From an uncultured Burkholderiaceae bacterium (GTDB taxonomy: Bacteria > Pseudomonadota > Gammaproteobacteria > Burkholderiales > Burkholderiaceae), in NCBI GenBank assembly GCA_937871985.1, contig CALMPB010000249.1, positions 1 to 59,744 on the forward strand: a stretch of 59,744 nucleotides of DNA, given 5' to 3'. How positions within the stretch are numbered: position 1 is the stretch's first letter; each line of letters begins with the position of its first letter. The notes beneath the pieces are model-generated. The model was not told the DNA's origin. It saw only the letters and a program-made list of their open reading frames with translations, and searched no databases. Shown piece after piece: positions 19,614-29,816 of this stretch. The translations under genes were made by a program, and so were the position numbers.

Positions 19614-20546
19614 ATGACAGAATCTGAAATCACCCGAGTCCTGGAAGCTGCGCTGCTGTGCGCGGATCAACCCATGCAGTTGACGGAACTGCGCAAACTG
19701 TTTTTGACGGATGACGTTTCGAACGACGACCTGAGGCGCTATCTGGCCGTGCTGCAGATGGACTGGGCCGAAAAAGGGCTGGAGCTGGTCAACCTGGCCA
19801 GCGGCTGGCGGTTTCAAAGCCGCCCCGAAATGCAGCGCTACCTCGAGCGATTGAATCCGGAAAAACCGCCGCGCTATTCACGCGCCGTGCTGGAAACCCT
19901 GGCCATCATTGCATGGCGACAGCCCGTTACGCGCGGCGACATCGAAGATATCCGGGGCGTGTCGGTTTCGTCGCAAATCGTCAAGTCGCTGGAAGACCGG
20001 GGATGGATCGAGGTTCTGGGGCATCGCGATGCGCCCGGACGTCCGGCGCTGTTCGGCACGACCCGCCAGTTTCTCGACGACCTGGGCCTGCGGTCGCTGG
20101 ACGAGCTTCCCGCTTTGGAGTCGCAGGACGCCATGGCGGCGCTGGCGGGCTTCGAGCTCGAGGAGCTGCCCGCGGACGGCTCCGATGGCCCGGCGGGCGA
20201 ACAGGCCGCGGGCGAGACTCCGCAAGATTCGGCTGCGCTGCCGGAAAACGAAAACGGCGAGGTGGCCGTTGCGGTGGCAGACACTGCAGAAATCCCTGAC
20301 GGCCTGGGCGCCGAGGCAGCCATGGTCGCTGCGGATGCAGGCGATGTCGAGGCTGCGGAGGATATCGAGGCTACGGAGAATATCGAAAATGCCGAGGATG
20401 ACGGGGAAGTCGAGGGTATCGAGGATGCCGCTGGCGGCGACGCCGATCCTGATGCGGACGACTCCCGGCATGGCGACGAGCCCGGCAACGAATTGAGTGC
20501 GGAAACCAATACAGAAATAAACGAGGCGGATGAGGATCGGCAGTAA
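19614..20546 (+). CDS. scpB: Segregation and condensation protein ScpB with acidic tail
   Basis: Kleisin-associated subunit of the Smc-ScpAB chromosome condensation complex. Residues 1-180 have the paired winged-helix family pattern ([52 protein letters not shown]). About 120 further residues are strongly acidic and low in complexity (runs such as [20 protein letters not shown]), unlike the roughly 200-residue canonical protein. No scpA lies next to it. rluB follows 45 bases later. Confidence 0.92.
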   Translation: MTESEITRVLEAALLCADQPMQLTELRKLFLTDDVSNDDLRRYLAVLQMDWAEKGLELVNLASGWRFQSRPEMQRYLERLNPEKPPRYSRAVLETLAIIAWRQPVTRGDIEDIRGVSVSSQIVKSLEDRGWIEVLGHRDAPGRPALFGTTRQFLDDLGLRSLDELPALESQDAMAALAGFELEELPADGSDGPAGEQAAGETPQDSAALPENENGEVAVAVADTAEIPDGLGAEAAMVAADAGDVEAAEDIEATENIENAEDDGEVEGIEDAAGGDADPDADDSRHGDEPGNELSAETNTEINEADEDRQ

Positions 20547-20591
20547 TGCCTTTCATCCGCGCTATGGAATGATACGGAGTGTCTTATCAAT

Positions 20592-22325
20592 ATGAATGAA
20601 ACAAATCAAGATGGCGTGCCGTTGGCCGCCGGCCCGGAAGCGCCTGCTGGCGGCGAGGCGGAAACGGGGACTTCGCCGGCCCGGCGCGGTCGCAAGCTAA
20701 GGACGCCGTTCCGCCGCAGGCGCGGCGATGCCGCCGCCGACGGCACGCCGGCAGCGGGACAGCCCGGCGAGGCGCAGCCGCCGGCCGTCAAGCGAACACG
20801 CAAGCCGCGAGCCGAGGCCGCGCAAGACCAGGCCCAGGATCAGTCCGAAAGCCAGGGCCAGCCTCAAGGCCAGGAGCAAAGCCAGAGCCGGGGCCGCCAG
20901 GGTCAGGGCAAGAACCGGTCGCGGCAAGGCAGAAAACAAGGGCAGGGACGTAGTCCGGGGCAGACGCCGGTTGTTCAGCAGGGCAGCGAAAAAGAGTCCG
21001 AGCTGGCCCTGGCCTACCTGGACAAGACCGAAAAAATGGAGCAGCGCCTGGGTAAATACCTGAGCAGCGATGCGGTAACTCCCAAATTGCACAAGGTGCT
21101 GGCTGATGCCGGCATCGGTTCGCGCCGGGAGATGGAAGAGCTGATCATTGCCGGCCGGGTGTCGGTCAATGGCGAGCCGGCCCATATCGGCCAGCGCGTC
21201 GGCGCCAACGACGTCGTAAAGGTGAACGGTCGGCCCATTACGCGGCCCAATGCGTCCAAGCCTCCGCGGATCATCCTTTATCACAAACCCGCCGGCGAAA
21301 TCGTCAGCCATGACGATCCGGCAGGCCGGGCCACGGTTTTCGCCCGCTTGCCCAAGATCCGCGTCGGTAAATGGCTGTCCGTGGGGCGGCTGGATCTGAA
21401 TACCGAAGGTTTGCTCATTCTTACGACTTCCGGCGAATTGGCCAACCGGCTCATGCATCCTCGTTATGGCGCCGAGCGCGAGTACGCGGTGCGGGTGCTG
21501 GGCGAACTGGGCGAAGAGCAGCAGGCTCAATTGCTCAAGGGCATCGAGCTCGAAGACGGCAAGGCCCAGTTCGGCTCGTTCGAGTACCTGGGCGGCGAGG
21601 GCAGCAATCGCTGGTATCGCGTCACCCTGAACGAAGGGCGCAATCGAGAAGTGCGCCGCATGTTCGAGGCCGTCGGCGTCACGGTCAGCCGTCTCATCCG
21701 GACACGCTTCGGCGAGGTGGTTCTGCCCCGCAATCTGCGCCGCGGGCGCTGGGAAGAGCTGGACGGCACGCTTGTTACCGCCCTGATGGTTCAATTGGGA
21801 CTGTTGCGCGACGACGGCGAAGCCTCGGCGGGCGGCCGTCGCGGGCAGCGCGGCATGAGCCAGCCTTTGTCCCACGACAGCGCCTTGCCGCCGGGCTTCG
21901 GCACGATGGAGCGCAACGGGCTGAACGGAGCCAAGATCAGCCGCCGCGGCAAACTGTCCGGCGGCCGTATCGGCAAGACCGCCACGCACCAGGCGTTTCC
22001 GTCCGATCCCTTTGGAACCGGCATCATGTTCAGCGGCGGCCTGGCCAATGGACACCCCGATGGCAATAAAGCCAAGGGCCGCGGCAAAGCGCGGCGCGGC
22101 CCGCAAGCCGAAGGGCAGCCGTCGGTCGACGCGCCCAGGGGCCCCCGCGGCGGCGCCCGCAAAGACGGTCGCGGCAATGGCTCCAAAGGGGCTAAGGCCG
22201 GCAAGCCGAAGGCCAGCCGGGGCGGCAAGGACTCGGCCGCCGGCCGCGGTGACGACTGGCAGCCGCGCGGCGCCTCCGCCCACGAATCCCATCTGGGCTT
22301 TTTAGGCGGCAAAGGGCGCGGCTAG
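20592..22325 (+). CDS. rluB: 23S rRNA pseudouridine synthase RluB with disordered flanks
   Basis: RsuA-family enzyme that makes pseudouridine 2605 of 23S rRNA (E. coli numbering). The core spans about residues 160-410: S4 domain ([19 protein letters not shown]), catalytic motif [10 protein letters not shown] with Asp268, and [16 protein letters not shown]. It is preceded by about 150 residues rich in Arg, Gln and Gly ([19 protein letters not shown]) and followed by about 165 Gly/Lys/Arg-rich residues. The 577 residues make it about twice the E. coli length. Such basic tails probably bind RNA, which is inference. Confidence 0.93.
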   Translation: MNETNQDGVPLAAGPEAPAGGEAETGTSPARRGRKLRTPFRRRRGDAAADGTPAAGQPGEAQPPAVKRTRKPRAEAAQDQAQDQSESQGQPQGQEQSQSRGRQGQGKNRSRQGRKQGQGRSPGQTPVVQQGSEKESELALAYLDKTEKMEQRLGKYLSSDAVTPKLHKVLADAGIGSRREMEELIIAGRVSVNGEPAHIGQRVGANDVVKVNGRPITRPNASKPPRIILYHKPAGEIVSHDDPAGRATVFARLPKIRVGKWLSVGRLDLNTEGLLILTTSGELANRLMHPRYGAEREYAVRVLGELGEEQQAQLLKGIELEDGKAQFGSFEYLGGEGSNRWYRVTLNEGRNREVRRMFEAVGVTVSRLIRTRFGEVVLPRNLRRGRWEELDGTLVTALMVQLGLLRDDGEASAGGRRGQRGMSQPLSHDSALPPGFGTMERNGLNGAKISRRGKLSGGRIGKTATHQAFPSDPFGTGIMFSGGLANGHPDGNKAKGRGKARRGPQAEGQPSVDAPRGPRGGARKDGRGNGSKGAKAGKPKASRGGKDSAAGRGDDWQPRGASAHESHLGFLGGKGRG

Positions 22326-22407
22326 GGCCTGTTCCAGCTCCAGCGCGATCTCCTCATAGGGGTCGGGCCCTGGCCTTTACGTTCCCGTGAGGGCCGGTGT
22401 TGCGGGA

Positions 22408-23244
22408 TCAAGGATATTTGGTAATTGGCCTGCCAGGCTCCGTATGCGCAAGGGTGCATTTCCGAATGGTCAGAACGCGAGACATCGCTTCCGAAGCCTG
22501 TCTCATGGGTTTCAGATAGCGCTCGAGCACGGTATCGAGCGCCATGACCTCTGGAATCCATACCATTGCCAGGCTGGCCAGGCAGCTCGATTGTGAAAAG
22601 ACCGGCACGGCCAGTGCGCCGTAGCTCGCGGGCGAGTTGGGTGATGCGCGCGTCGAATCGTAGACCGCATAGCCTTGCTTGCGAATGCGCGACAGTTCCT
22701 CGAGGAGGGTTCCCCGATCGAAGTCGCTGCCGACGCGGCGGTGCCGCAAGGCGGCGTCGATCCAGGTCTTCGACTGATCGCTCTTGCTCCAGGCCAGAAA
22801 GGCCTTGCCCACGGCGGTGAACAGCAGCGGCGGCCTGAACCCCAGTGCGTGGTAGTTCGGAGTCAGGCTGCAACGGCTGTCGCCGTCGACGATGATCATC
22901 TCGAAGCGATCCAGCACGGCCAAGTTGGTCGGCCAGGGTACTTTGCGCTCGAGCATCCGGCGCATTGGCGCGGTGAGCTCGGATAGCAGTCTGCGCTGCT
23001 CGGACAGCGGCGGCTCGTCCGGGGCGGTGGCGCTAATGACGTAGCGGCCGTTCATAGGGTTGCGATCCACGTGTCCGGCTTCTGCAAGTGTCTTGAGGAC
23101 ACGCAGCAGCGTGGCGCGGGCCATGCCGGTGCCAGTCATCAGGTCGGGCATGCTCATGCTTTTCTCGTACTGCAACAGGCGCAATACCGCAAGTCCCCGC
23201 GCCAATGCTTCGATGGACTTCACCTTGGTTCTGATTGGGTGCAT
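22408..23244 (-). CDS. IclR-family transcriptional regulator
   Basis: One-domain winged-helix regulator with a C-terminal IclR effector domain. The N-terminal helix-turn-helix region is SMPDLMTGTGMARATLLRV, and the effector domain includes GFRPPLLFTAVGKAFLAW and ALAVPVFSQSSCLASLAMVW. I favour ATG 23244 (278 residues, nine residues before the conserved SIEALARGL) over GTG 23265, because GTG lies inside a 15-base palindrome that looks like the operator. It is divergent from the dehydrogenase gene and is the obvious candidate regulator of it. Confidence 0.88.
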   Translation of the reverse strand: MHPIRTKVKSIEALARGLAVLRLLQYEKSMSMPDLMTGTGMARATLLRVLKTLAEAGHVDRNPMNGRYVISATAPDEPPLSEQRRLLSELTAPMRRMLERKVPWPTNLAVLDRFEMIIVDGDSRCSLTPNYHALGFRPPLLFTAVGKAFLAWSKSDQSKTWIDAALRHRRVGSDFDRGTLLEELSRIRKQGYAVYDSTRASPNSPASYGALAVPVFSQSSCLASLAMVWIPEVMALDTVLERYLKPMRQASEAMSRVLTIRKCTLAHTEPGRPITKYP

Positions 23245-23259
23245 GGCGTCGATAAAAAT

Positions 23260-23274
23260 GTTCACTAGATGAAC
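23260..23274. promoter_or_regulatory. Operator-like palindrome for the IclR regulator
   Basis: GTTCA-CTAGA-TGAAC is a perfect 5-5-5 dyad between the divergent iclR-type gene and the dehydrogenase gene. Its form matches the GTTCG-N5-CGAAC style of sites bound by IclR relatives. Confidence 0.5.
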
Positions 23275-23360
23275 TCGATGCTACTACGGTGCGCCTGTTT
23301 TCGCTAGAGTGGGAGCCGCTCGATAGCGGGAATCATTGACGACATTCGGAGGAAGTAATC

Positions 23361-24551
23361 ATGGCTGCAGGCATCGACGACATCCAGTGCGTGGAAGATG
23401 CGCGCCAGCGGGCGCGCCAGCGGATTCCGGCCATGTTCTACGACTTCGTGGATTCGGGCTCATGGAGCGGCGCGACCTATGCGGCCAACGAGTCGGCTTT
23501 TGCCCGGCTGAAGTTCCGCCAGCGTATCGGCAAGAACATCGCCCAAGGCGATGCATCGGCCACGATGCTGGGCCGCAAGACGACGTTGCCGCTGGCCATC
23601 GCGCCAACCGGTCTTGCCGGCTTCGTGTGGCCCGATGCCGAAATTCTCGGGGCGCGGGCCGCGCATCGATTCGGCGTGCCTTATTGCCTTTCCATAGGTA
23701 GTGTCTGTTCGCTGGAGGAAGTGCGCCGGCGCAGCGATGGGCCGTTGTGGATGCAGGTGTCGCTGCTAAAGGATCGGGAGTATCTTGAAGGCTTGCTGGA
23801 GCGCGCCAGGAATGCCGGTTGTGAAGCGCTCATCCTGACCATGGACTATCACGTGGCAGGGCGCCGCTATTGCGATGCGCGCAACGGCCTGGCGCTACCC
23901 CCGCGCCACTCGCTGCGGCAGATCATGGATATGTTGTCGGCGCCGCGCTGGTGCCTGGGCATGCTGCGCACTTCCAACCGTGGCTTTGGAAACGTGGTCG
24001 GCCATGCCAAAGGCGTGACCGACCTGGCCTCGTTCGCCAAATGGCATGCCGATCAATTCGTAATGGACATCGACTGGAAGCAGGTGGCGCGGCTCAAGGA
24101 GGCATGGGGCGGCCCCCTGATCGTCAAGGGCGTGCTCGATGCCGAAGACGCGCTGCTGGCCATCGACGCGGGCGCCGACGCGCTGAGTGTGAGCAACCAG
24201 GGCGGACGCCAGCTCGACGGGGCACCCGCGGCGATCGAGGTGCTGCCGTCCATTGTGGAGGCGGTGCGCGGCAGGGTCGAAGTCCTGATGGACGGCGGCG
24301 TGCGCAGTGGTCAGGATATCGTGCGGGCCTGCGCCCTGGGCGCCCGCGGTGTGCTGGCCGGCCGTGCCTGGCTTTACGGGGTGGCGGCCGGAGGCGAGCC
24401 GGGCGTGTACCGCGTGCTGCGGATATTGCAACAAGAGATGCTCAGCACCATGGCCTTTTGCGGCGTCAGATCCACTGCCGAGATCGATACTCATATTCTA
24501 TGGGGAGATCCGCCTCGCGCGCACGGGGAGGTTCGGGCGCGCGTTCGGTAG
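23361..24551 (+). CDS. FMN-dependent alpha-hydroxy-acid dehydrogenase-like protein, atypical active site
   Basis: TIM-barrel flavoprotein of the glycolate oxidase/lactate dehydrogenase/mandelate dehydrogenase family. The 396-residue product keeps family blocks (FYDFVDSGSW, PLAIAPTGLAGFVWPDAE, LIVKGVLDAEDALLA, VLMDGGVRSGQDIVRACALGA). The active-site motif, SNHGGRQLDG in normal members, reads SNQGGRQLDG: the proton-abstracting His is Gln280. The usual QLY in the substrate pocket is QVS. A GGAGG ribosome site precedes the ATG. It may oxidise an unusual substrate or be non-oxidative; the reaction is unknown. The divergent IclR gene probably controls it. Confidence 0.85.
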   Translation: MAAGIDDIQCVEDARQRARQRIPAMFYDFVDSGSWSGATYAANESAFARLKFRQRIGKNIAQGDASATMLGRKTTLPLAIAPTGLAGFVWPDAEILGARAAHRFGVPYCLSIGSVCSLEEVRRRSDGPLWMQVSLLKDREYLEGLLERARNAGCEALILTMDYHVAGRRYCDARNGLALPPRHSLRQIMDMLSAPRWCLGMLRTSNRGFGNVVGHAKGVTDLASFAKWHADQFVMDIDWKQVARLKEAWGGPLIVKGVLDAEDALLAIDAGADALSVSNQGGRQLDGAPAAIEVLPSIVEAVRGRVEVLMDGGVRSGQDIVRACALGARGVLAGRAWLYGVAAGGEPGVYRVLRILQQEMLSTMAFCGVRSTAEIDTHILWGDPPRAHGEVRARVR

Positions 24552-24607
24552 CCTCTGTCGCCCGGGTGTGTTCCCCAGCCACAATGTCTTGCCTAAGCTC
24601 GTGACGT

Positions 24608-24638
24608 AGCAGGTTTTTTTATGAAAATCTGCTAGAAT
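24608..24638 (+). promoter_or_regulatory. Promoter of the rimP-nusA-infB operon with overlapping dyad
   Basis: An extended -10, TGCTAGAAT, lies at 24630-24638 with no clear -35. AGCAGGTTTT (24608-24617) and AAAATCTGCT (24624-24633) form a 10-bp inverted repeat with one mismatch across the spacer and -10, so a protein could bind there. Confidence 0.45.
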
Positions 24639-24644
24639 AGCGAG

Positions 24645-24842
24645 TTCAACAGTCATGTGCGTTTGTTGTAAGCGCATGGCGGCGCATATTCGAATGCGCC
24701 CGGTGGTTTATGGGTGTTTATGTTGCAGGCGGCGGTTTTTTGGCGGCTTTGCCTGCGCCGGCTGCAAGGTTTGCAGGCCGGCCGCACCGATACGGCTTGG
24801 GCGTGGTAACAATGGGCTGGGCATGCGCAGCCCTTTTTTTTT
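24645..24842 (+). ncRNA. Structured rimP leader with attenuator
   Basis: About 200 untranslated bases precede rimP. They contain a perfect hairpin (GGCGCAT/ATGCGCC, 24681-24700), a G/C-rich middle section and a terminal intrinsic terminator. Bases GCGCATG (24672-24678) are complementary to CATGCGC (24822-24828) in the terminator loop and 3' arm, which would offer an alternative pairing. Leaders of this kind in front of rimP have been predicted as attenuators in other proteobacteria; I have not folded this one. Confidence 0.5.
24814..24842 (+). terminator. Leader terminator six bases before rimP
   Basis: GGGCTG (24814-24819) pairs with CAGCCC (24828-24833) around an 8-base loop, followed by nine T residues ending at 24842. 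The rimP ATG is at 24849, so termination here would silence the operon. Confidence 0.75.
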
Positions 24843-24848
24843 GAGTTT

Positions 24849-25346
24849 ATGGCAGATATATTCGCATTGACGCAACAGGCACTGACCGGCATGGATATCG
24901 AGCTGGTCGACGTGGAACGCGCGCCCCTGGGGCTGCTGCGCGTCACCATTGATCGCCCGGGCGGTGTGCGAATCGAAGACTGCGAGCAAGCATCCAGGCA
25001 GCTGTCGCGGGTGTTCGAAGTCGAAAACATCGACTACAAACGCCTGGAAGTCGGCTCCCCCGGCATCGACCGTCCATTGAAAAAACCGGCGGATTTTCTG
25101 CGGTTTGCCAACGAACGCATCGAAATCCGGCTGCGCGAGGCCGTCAACAGCCGCAAGGTGTTCACAGGAATGCTGCGGGTGCCGGAAAACGCCGCGATAG
25201 ACGATATAACGCCCGATTTTGTCTTTGGCCTCGAGCTTGAACCCGAGGGCAAGGCAGGCAAAGCGGAAACGCTCGGCTTCACTTTCGAAGGCATAGATCG
25301 AGCCAAACTAGATCCCGTACTTGATTTCAAGGGTAAAAAGCGATGA
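24849..25346 (+). CDS. rimP: Ribosome maturation factor RimP
   Basis: Assists maturation of the 30S subunit. The 165-residue protein has the two family halves: [19 protein letters not shown] with [16 protein letters not shown], then the C-terminal SH3-like part. It overlaps nusA by ATGA at 25343-25346 and opens the rimP-nusA-infB-rbfA-truB-typA operon. Confidence 0.95.
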   Translation: MADIFALTQQALTGMDIELVDVERAPLGLLRVTIDRPGGVRIEDCEQASRQLSRVFEVENIDYKRLEVGSPGIDRPLKKPADFLRFANERIEIRLREAVNSRKVFTGMLRVPENAAIDDITPDFVFGLELEPEGKAGKAETLGFTFEGIDRAKLDPVLDFKGKKR

Positions 25347-26827
25347 GTCGCGAAATTCTTCTATTGGTTGACGCCTTAGCGCGTGAAAAAAACGTAGAGC
25401 GTGAAGTGGTTTTCGGCGCACTTGAAAACGCGCTGGCTTCCGCCATGAAAAAACGCTTCAAGGAAGAGGCCGATATTCGTGTCTCCATCGATCGCACCAG
25501 CGGTGAGCACGAAGGTTTTCGGCGCTGGCTGGTCGTGCCCGACGATGCCGGTCTGCAGGAGCCCGACCAGCAAGAACTTTACTCCGAAGCCCAGGAAATC
25601 GTACCCGGGATCGAAGTGGGCGAATACATCGAAGAGCCGCTCGAGCCCGTCGAGTTCGGCCGTATCGGCGCCCAGGCCGCCAAGCAGGCCATTCTGCAGA
25701 AAATCCGCGACGCGGAGCGCGAGCAGGTGCTCAACGACTTCCTCGATCGCGGCGAAACCATTATTTCGGGCACGGTCAAGCGCATGGATAAGGGCGACGC
25801 CATTATCGAAACCGGCAAAATCGAAGCCCGGCTGCCGCGCTCCGAGATGATCCCCAAGGAAAACATCCGGGTCGGCGACCGCATCCGCGCCTGGGTGCTG
25901 AAGGTCGATCACGCCGCTCGCGGCCAGCAGGTCATTCTGTCGCGCACCGCGCCCGAGTTCATTCGCCAGCTGTTCGAAAACGAAGTGCCTGAAATCGAAC
26001 AGGGTCTGCTCGAAATCAAGGCGGCGGCTCGCGACCCCGGCGTGCGCGCCAAGATCGCCGTGGTGGCGTACGATAAACGCATCGATCCCATCGGCACTTG
26101 CGTCGGCATGCGCGGTTCCCGCGTCACCGCCGTGCGCAACGAGCTGGGCGGCGAGCAGGTCGACATCGTGTTGTGGGCCGACGATCCGGCCGAGTTCGTG
26201 ATCGGCGCCCTGGCGCCGGCCCACGTCGATTCCATCGTCGTCGACGAAGACAAGCACGCCATGGACGTCGTCGTCGACGCCGAGAACCTGCCCAAGGCCA
26301 TTGGCGCGCGCGGCCAGAACGTGCGCCTCGCCTCCGAGCTTACCGGGTGGCAGATCAACATCATGACGCCCGAAGAAAGCCAGAGCCGCCAGGACGAAGA
26401 GCGCGCCGAACTGCGCCGAACCTTCATCAGCAAGCTGGACGTCGACGAGGAAGTCGCCGACATCCTCATCGACGAAGGCTTCACCGGGCTGGAAGAGGTT
26501 GCTTACGTGCCCATGCAGGAGTTGCTGGAAATCGAAGCGTTCGACGAGGAAACCGTCAACGAGTTGCGCACGCGCGCCCGCAATGCGCTACTCACCGAAG
26601 CCATCGCCAACGAAGAGCGCGTGCAGAAAACCGAACAGGCCTTGCTCGACCTGGAAGGCGTGACGCCGGAGCTGGTGGTCAAGCTGTCGGGGAACGATAT
26701 TTACACGCTGGACGAACTGGCCGAGTTGTCCACCGACGAGCTGTCCGAGATTACCGGGCTGGATCAGCAGGCAGCTAGCGATATGATCATGCGCGCCCGG
26801 GCTCACTGGTTTGACGACGAAGCCTGA
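25343..26827 (+). CDS. nusA: Transcription termination/antitermination factor NusA
   Basis: RNA polymerase-associated factor for pausing, termination and antitermination. The 494-residue product has the N-terminal polymerase-binding domain ([16 protein letters not shown] start to about 125), an S1 domain ([18 protein letters not shown]), two KH domains ([18 protein letters not shown] and [18 protein letters not shown]) and two acidic C-terminal repeats as in E. coli. Translation is likely coupled to rimP through the ATGA overlap. Confidence 0.97.
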   Translation: MSREILLLVDALAREKNVEREVVFGALENALASAMKKRFKEEADIRVSIDRTSGEHEGFRRWLVVPDDAGLQEPDQQELYSEAQEIVPGIEVGEYIEEPLEPVEFGRIGAQAAKQAILQKIRDAEREQVLNDFLDRGETIISGTVKRMDKGDAIIETGKIEARLPRSEMIPKENIRVGDRIRAWVLKVDHAARGQQVILSRTAPEFIRQLFENEVPEIEQGLLEIKAAARDPGVRAKIAVVAYDKRIDPIGTCVGMRGSRVTAVRNELGGEQVDIVLWADDPAEFVIGALAPAHVDSIVVDEDKHAMDVVVDAENLPKAIGARGQNVRLASELTGWQINIMTPEESQSRQDEERAELRRTFISKLDVDEEVADILIDEGFTGLEEVAYVPMQELLEIEAFDEETVNELRTRARNALLTEAIANEERVQKTEQALLDLEGVTPELVVKLSGNDIYTLDELAELSTDELSEITGLDQQAASDMIMRARAHWFDDEA

Positions 26828-26892
26828 TTCAAGCCGATAAGCCGTCGAACCGCGTTTACTGAAAATAGTAGTTGCAAGGAAGAGAGAGTCGA

Positions 26893-29814
26893 ATGTCGAG
26901 TAACACCGTCGCCCAGTTCGCCATCGAGCTGAAAATGCCCGCAGACGTACTGCTGGAACAGCTACGTGCAGCAGGCGTTGAAATCAAGTCGGTCGACGAG
27001 AACGTCACCGATGCGGATAAGGCGAAACTGCTCGAATCATTGCGCCGGTCTCACGGCGGCTCGGACGGACAGAAAATTACGCTGACCCGCCGCCAGACCT
27101 CCGAAATCCGGCAAGCCGATGGTTCGGGCCGTTCTCGAACCATCTCGGTCGAAGTGCGCAAGAAACGCGTATTCGTCAAGCGCGATCCGTCCGAGCTGGC
27201 CGCCGAGGCCGCCAAGGCCGCCGCCGAACAGGCAAGCGCGTCTGCCGCCGAACAGCCAAAAATCGCCCAGCCCGAGCAGCCGGATGCGCCGGCGGCTCCT
27301 GTCGAGGCCGCTCCCGTCATCACGGCTGCGCCGGAACCGGCTGCCGAGCCCGAAGCTCCCGCGGCGCAGCCGCCCGCTGAAGCCGCGGCCGCCAGCCACG
27401 AGTCTCCCGCCCAGGACGAGCCCGCCGCCCAAGAGGCGCCTGTGGCCGGCAACGAAGAGGCGTCCGCCGGCAAGCCGGAACCCGAGCCCGAACAGGCCCC
27501 GGAAGAAGCCAAGGCCCAGGCTGAACCTGACGAACAGGCCGAGCCGGAAGCTGCGCAGGAAGCTCCCGCTGCCAAAGCCCCCTCGGAAGCTGCCGAGGCC
27601 GCTCCCGCGCCCGCTCGCAAGTCGGCCAAGGTAAAAGGCGCGGCGCCCGCGGCATCGTCCAACGCCAACGAAGAGCGCGAACGCGCGCGCAAGGCGGCCG
27701 AGGCGGAAGCCGCGGCCCTGCGCCAAATGTTGAATCGGCCGCGCAAGGTCCTGAAGGCTCCCGAGCCCGAAGAGGGCGGCAATTTGTCGGGTACTCTGCA
27801 CAAGCCGGCGGGCAAGTCCGCAGGCAAGAAAGAGGCCAAGGTCGGCGCCGCCACCGAGATCAAAAAGAAGGGCGAAGCCACTTCGTGGGTCGACGATGGC
27901 TCGCGCAAGAAGCCGGCCTCCCGCGCCGACGCCTCCCCGGGCAACGCCGGCCGCGATGGCTGGCGCGCCTCTGGCAAGGCGGGCAAGGGCGGCAAAGGGG
28001 GGCGCAACAACCGCAACGCCCAGCCCGAGCGCAATGAGCCTCAAGTGGCCGAGTTCATCGCCCGCGAGGTCCACGTGCCCGAAACCATTACCGTGGCCGA
28101 TCTGGCTCACAAAATGTCGGTCAAGGCCGCCGAAGTCATCAAGCATCTGATGAAGCTGGGCCAGATGGTCACCATCAACCAGGTGCTCGACCAGGAAACC
28201 GCCATGATCGTGGTCGAAGAGCTTGGGCATACGGCCATCGCCGCCAAGCTGGACGACCCCGAAGCCTTCCTGGACGATGCCGACAACGAGGCTTCCGAAG
28301 CCGAAGCCTTGCCGCGCGCGCCGGTGGTTACCGTCATGGGCCACGTCGATCACGGCAAGACCTCGCTGCTGGATTACATCCGCCGCGCCAAGGTAGCGTC
28401 GGGCGAAGCGGGCGGAATCACGCAGCACATCGGCGCGTACAGCGTCAAGACCGATCGCGGCATCGTGACTTTCCTGGACACTCCGGGTCACGAGGCATTT
28501 ACGGCCATGCGCGCCCGCGGCGCACAGGCCACCGACATCGTCATCCTGGTGGTGGCGGCCGACGACGGCGTGATGCCGCAAACCCGCGAAGCCATTCACC
28601 ACGCCAAGGCGGCGGGCGTGCCGCTGGTCGTGGCCATCAACAAGATCGACAAGCCCGACGCCAATCCCGAACGGGTCAAGCAGGAGCTGGTGGCCGAGGA
28701 AGTCGTGCCTGAAGAATACGGCGGCGACGTGCCGTTCATCCCCGTCTCGGCCAAAACCGGGCAGGGCATCGACGAGTTGCTGGAAAACCTTTTGCTGCAA
28801 GCCGAAATGCTCGAGCTCAAGGCGCCCGTCGACGCGCCCGCCAAGGGCATCGTCATCGAGGCCCGCCTGGACAAGGGCCGGGGCCCCGTGGCGACCATCC
28901 TGGTTCAAAGCGGTACCCTGTCGCGCGGCGACGCGGTTCTGGCCGGCGCCAGCTACGGCCGCGTGCGCGCCATGCTCAACGAAAACGGCAAGCCCATCAA
29001 TTCCGCCGGGCCTTCGACGCCCGTCGAAATCCAGGGCCTGACCGACGTGCCGGCGGCCGGCGATGAAGTCATCGCCATGGCCGACGAGCGCAAGGCGCGC
29101 GAAATCGCGCTGTTCCGCCAGGGCAAGTTCCGCGACGTCAAGCTGGCCCGCCAGCAGGCCGCCAAGCTCGAGTCCATGTTCGACAATGTCGGCGAAGGCG
29201 CTCAAACGCTGGCTCTCATCGTCAAGACCGACGTGCAGGGCTCGCAGGAAGCGCTGGTGCAGTCGCTGGTCAAGCTTTCCACCGACGAAGTGCGCGTGCA
29301 GGTCGTGCATGCGGCCGTCGGCGGCATCTCGGAAAGCGACGTCAACCTGGCCATCGCCTCGCACGCCGTCATCATCGGCTTCAATGTGCGGGCCGAGCAA
29401 AGCGCCAAGAAGCTGGCCGAACACAACGGCATCGACCTGCGCTACTACAACATCATCTACGACGCCATCGACGACGTGCGCAACGCCATGTCGGGCATGC
29501 TGGCTCCCGAAAAACGCGAAGAAGTCATCGGCACGGTGGAAATCCGCGAAATCTTCACGGTTTCGAAGGTCGGCAACATTGCCGGCTGCATGGTTACCGA
29601 CGGTGTCGTGCGGCGCGATTCGCAAGTCCGTTTGCTGCGCAACCACGTGGTGCACTGGACGGGCTATCTGGAGTCCCTGCGCCGCTTCAAAGACGACGTC
29701 AAGGAAGTCAAGGCCGGTTTCGACTGCGGTATCACCCTCAGGGGCAATAACGATATCCAGGTCGGCGACCAGCTTGAAATCTTTGAAATCAAAGAAATTG
29801 CCCGGACGCTTTAA
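26893..29814 (+). CDS. infB: Translation initiation factor IF-2
   Basis: GTPase that brings formyl-Met-tRNA to the 30S subunit. The 973-residue protein starts at ATG 26893 ([13 protein letters not shown]); the upstream extension to 26872 is not family-like. It has an N-terminal IF2N domain, a long Ala/Pro/Glu-rich linker (about 105-250), a second IF2N domain, and the G domain with GHVDHGKT at 483-490, DTPGHEAF and NKID. Domains II-IV follow, ending [15 protein letters not shown]. rbfA starts 2 bases after the stop. Confidence 0.97.
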   Translation: MSSNTVAQFAIELKMPADVLLEQLRAAGVEIKSVDENVTDADKAKLLESLRRSHGGSDGQKITLTRRQTSEIRQADGSGRSRTISVEVRKKRVFVKRDPSELAAEAAKAAAEQASASAAEQPKIAQPEQPDAPAAPVEAAPVITAAPEPAAEPEAPAAQPPAEAAAASHESPAQDEPAAQEAPVAGNEEASAGKPEPEPEQAPEEAKAQAEPDEQAEPEAAQEAPAAKAPSEAAEAAPAPARKSAKVKGAAPAASSNANEERERARKAAEAEAAALRQMLNRPRKVLKAPEPEEGGNLSGTLHKPAGKSAGKKEAKVGAATEIKKKGEATSWVDDGSRKKPASRADASPGNAGRDGWRASGKAGKGGKGGRNNRNAQPERNEPQVAEFIAREVHVPETITVADLAHKMSVKAAEVIKHLMKLGQMVTINQVLDQETAMIVVEELGHTAIAAKLDDPEAFLDDADNEASEAEALPRAPVVTVMGHVDHGKTSLLDYIRRAKVASGEAGGITQHIGAYSVKTDRGIVTFLDTPGHEAFTAMRARGAQATDIVILVVAADDGVMPQTREAIHHAKAAGVPLVVAINKIDKPDANPERVKQELVAEEVVPEEYGGDVPFIPVSAKTGQGIDELLENLLLQAEMLELKAPVDAPAKGIVIEARLDKGRGPVATILVQSGTLSRGDAVLAGASYGRVRAMLNENGKPINSAGPSTPVEIQGLTDVPAAGDEVIAMADERKAREIALFRQGKFRDVKLARQQAAKLESMFDNVGEGAQTLALIVKTDVQGSQEALVQSLVKLSTDEVRVQVVHAAVGGISESDVNLAIASHAVIIGFNVRAEQSAKKLAEHNGIDLRYYNIIYDAIDDVRNAMSGMLAPEKREEVIGTVEIREIFTVSKVGNIAGCMVTDGVVRRDSQVRLLRNHVVHWTGYLESLRRFKDDVKEVKAGFDCGITLRGNNDIQVGDQLEIFEIKEIARTL

Positions 29815-29816
29815 CG

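Noticed and set aside
20697..22292. 531-codon antisense frame opposite rluB
   Set aside because: Low-complexity Ala/Gly/Arg-rich translation that mirrors the repetitive rluB tails.
27037..29655. 872-codon antisense frame opposite infB
   Set aside because: Mirror of the IF-2 gene; Gly/Phe/Leu-rich runs come from the Ala/Pro/Glu linker on the other strand.
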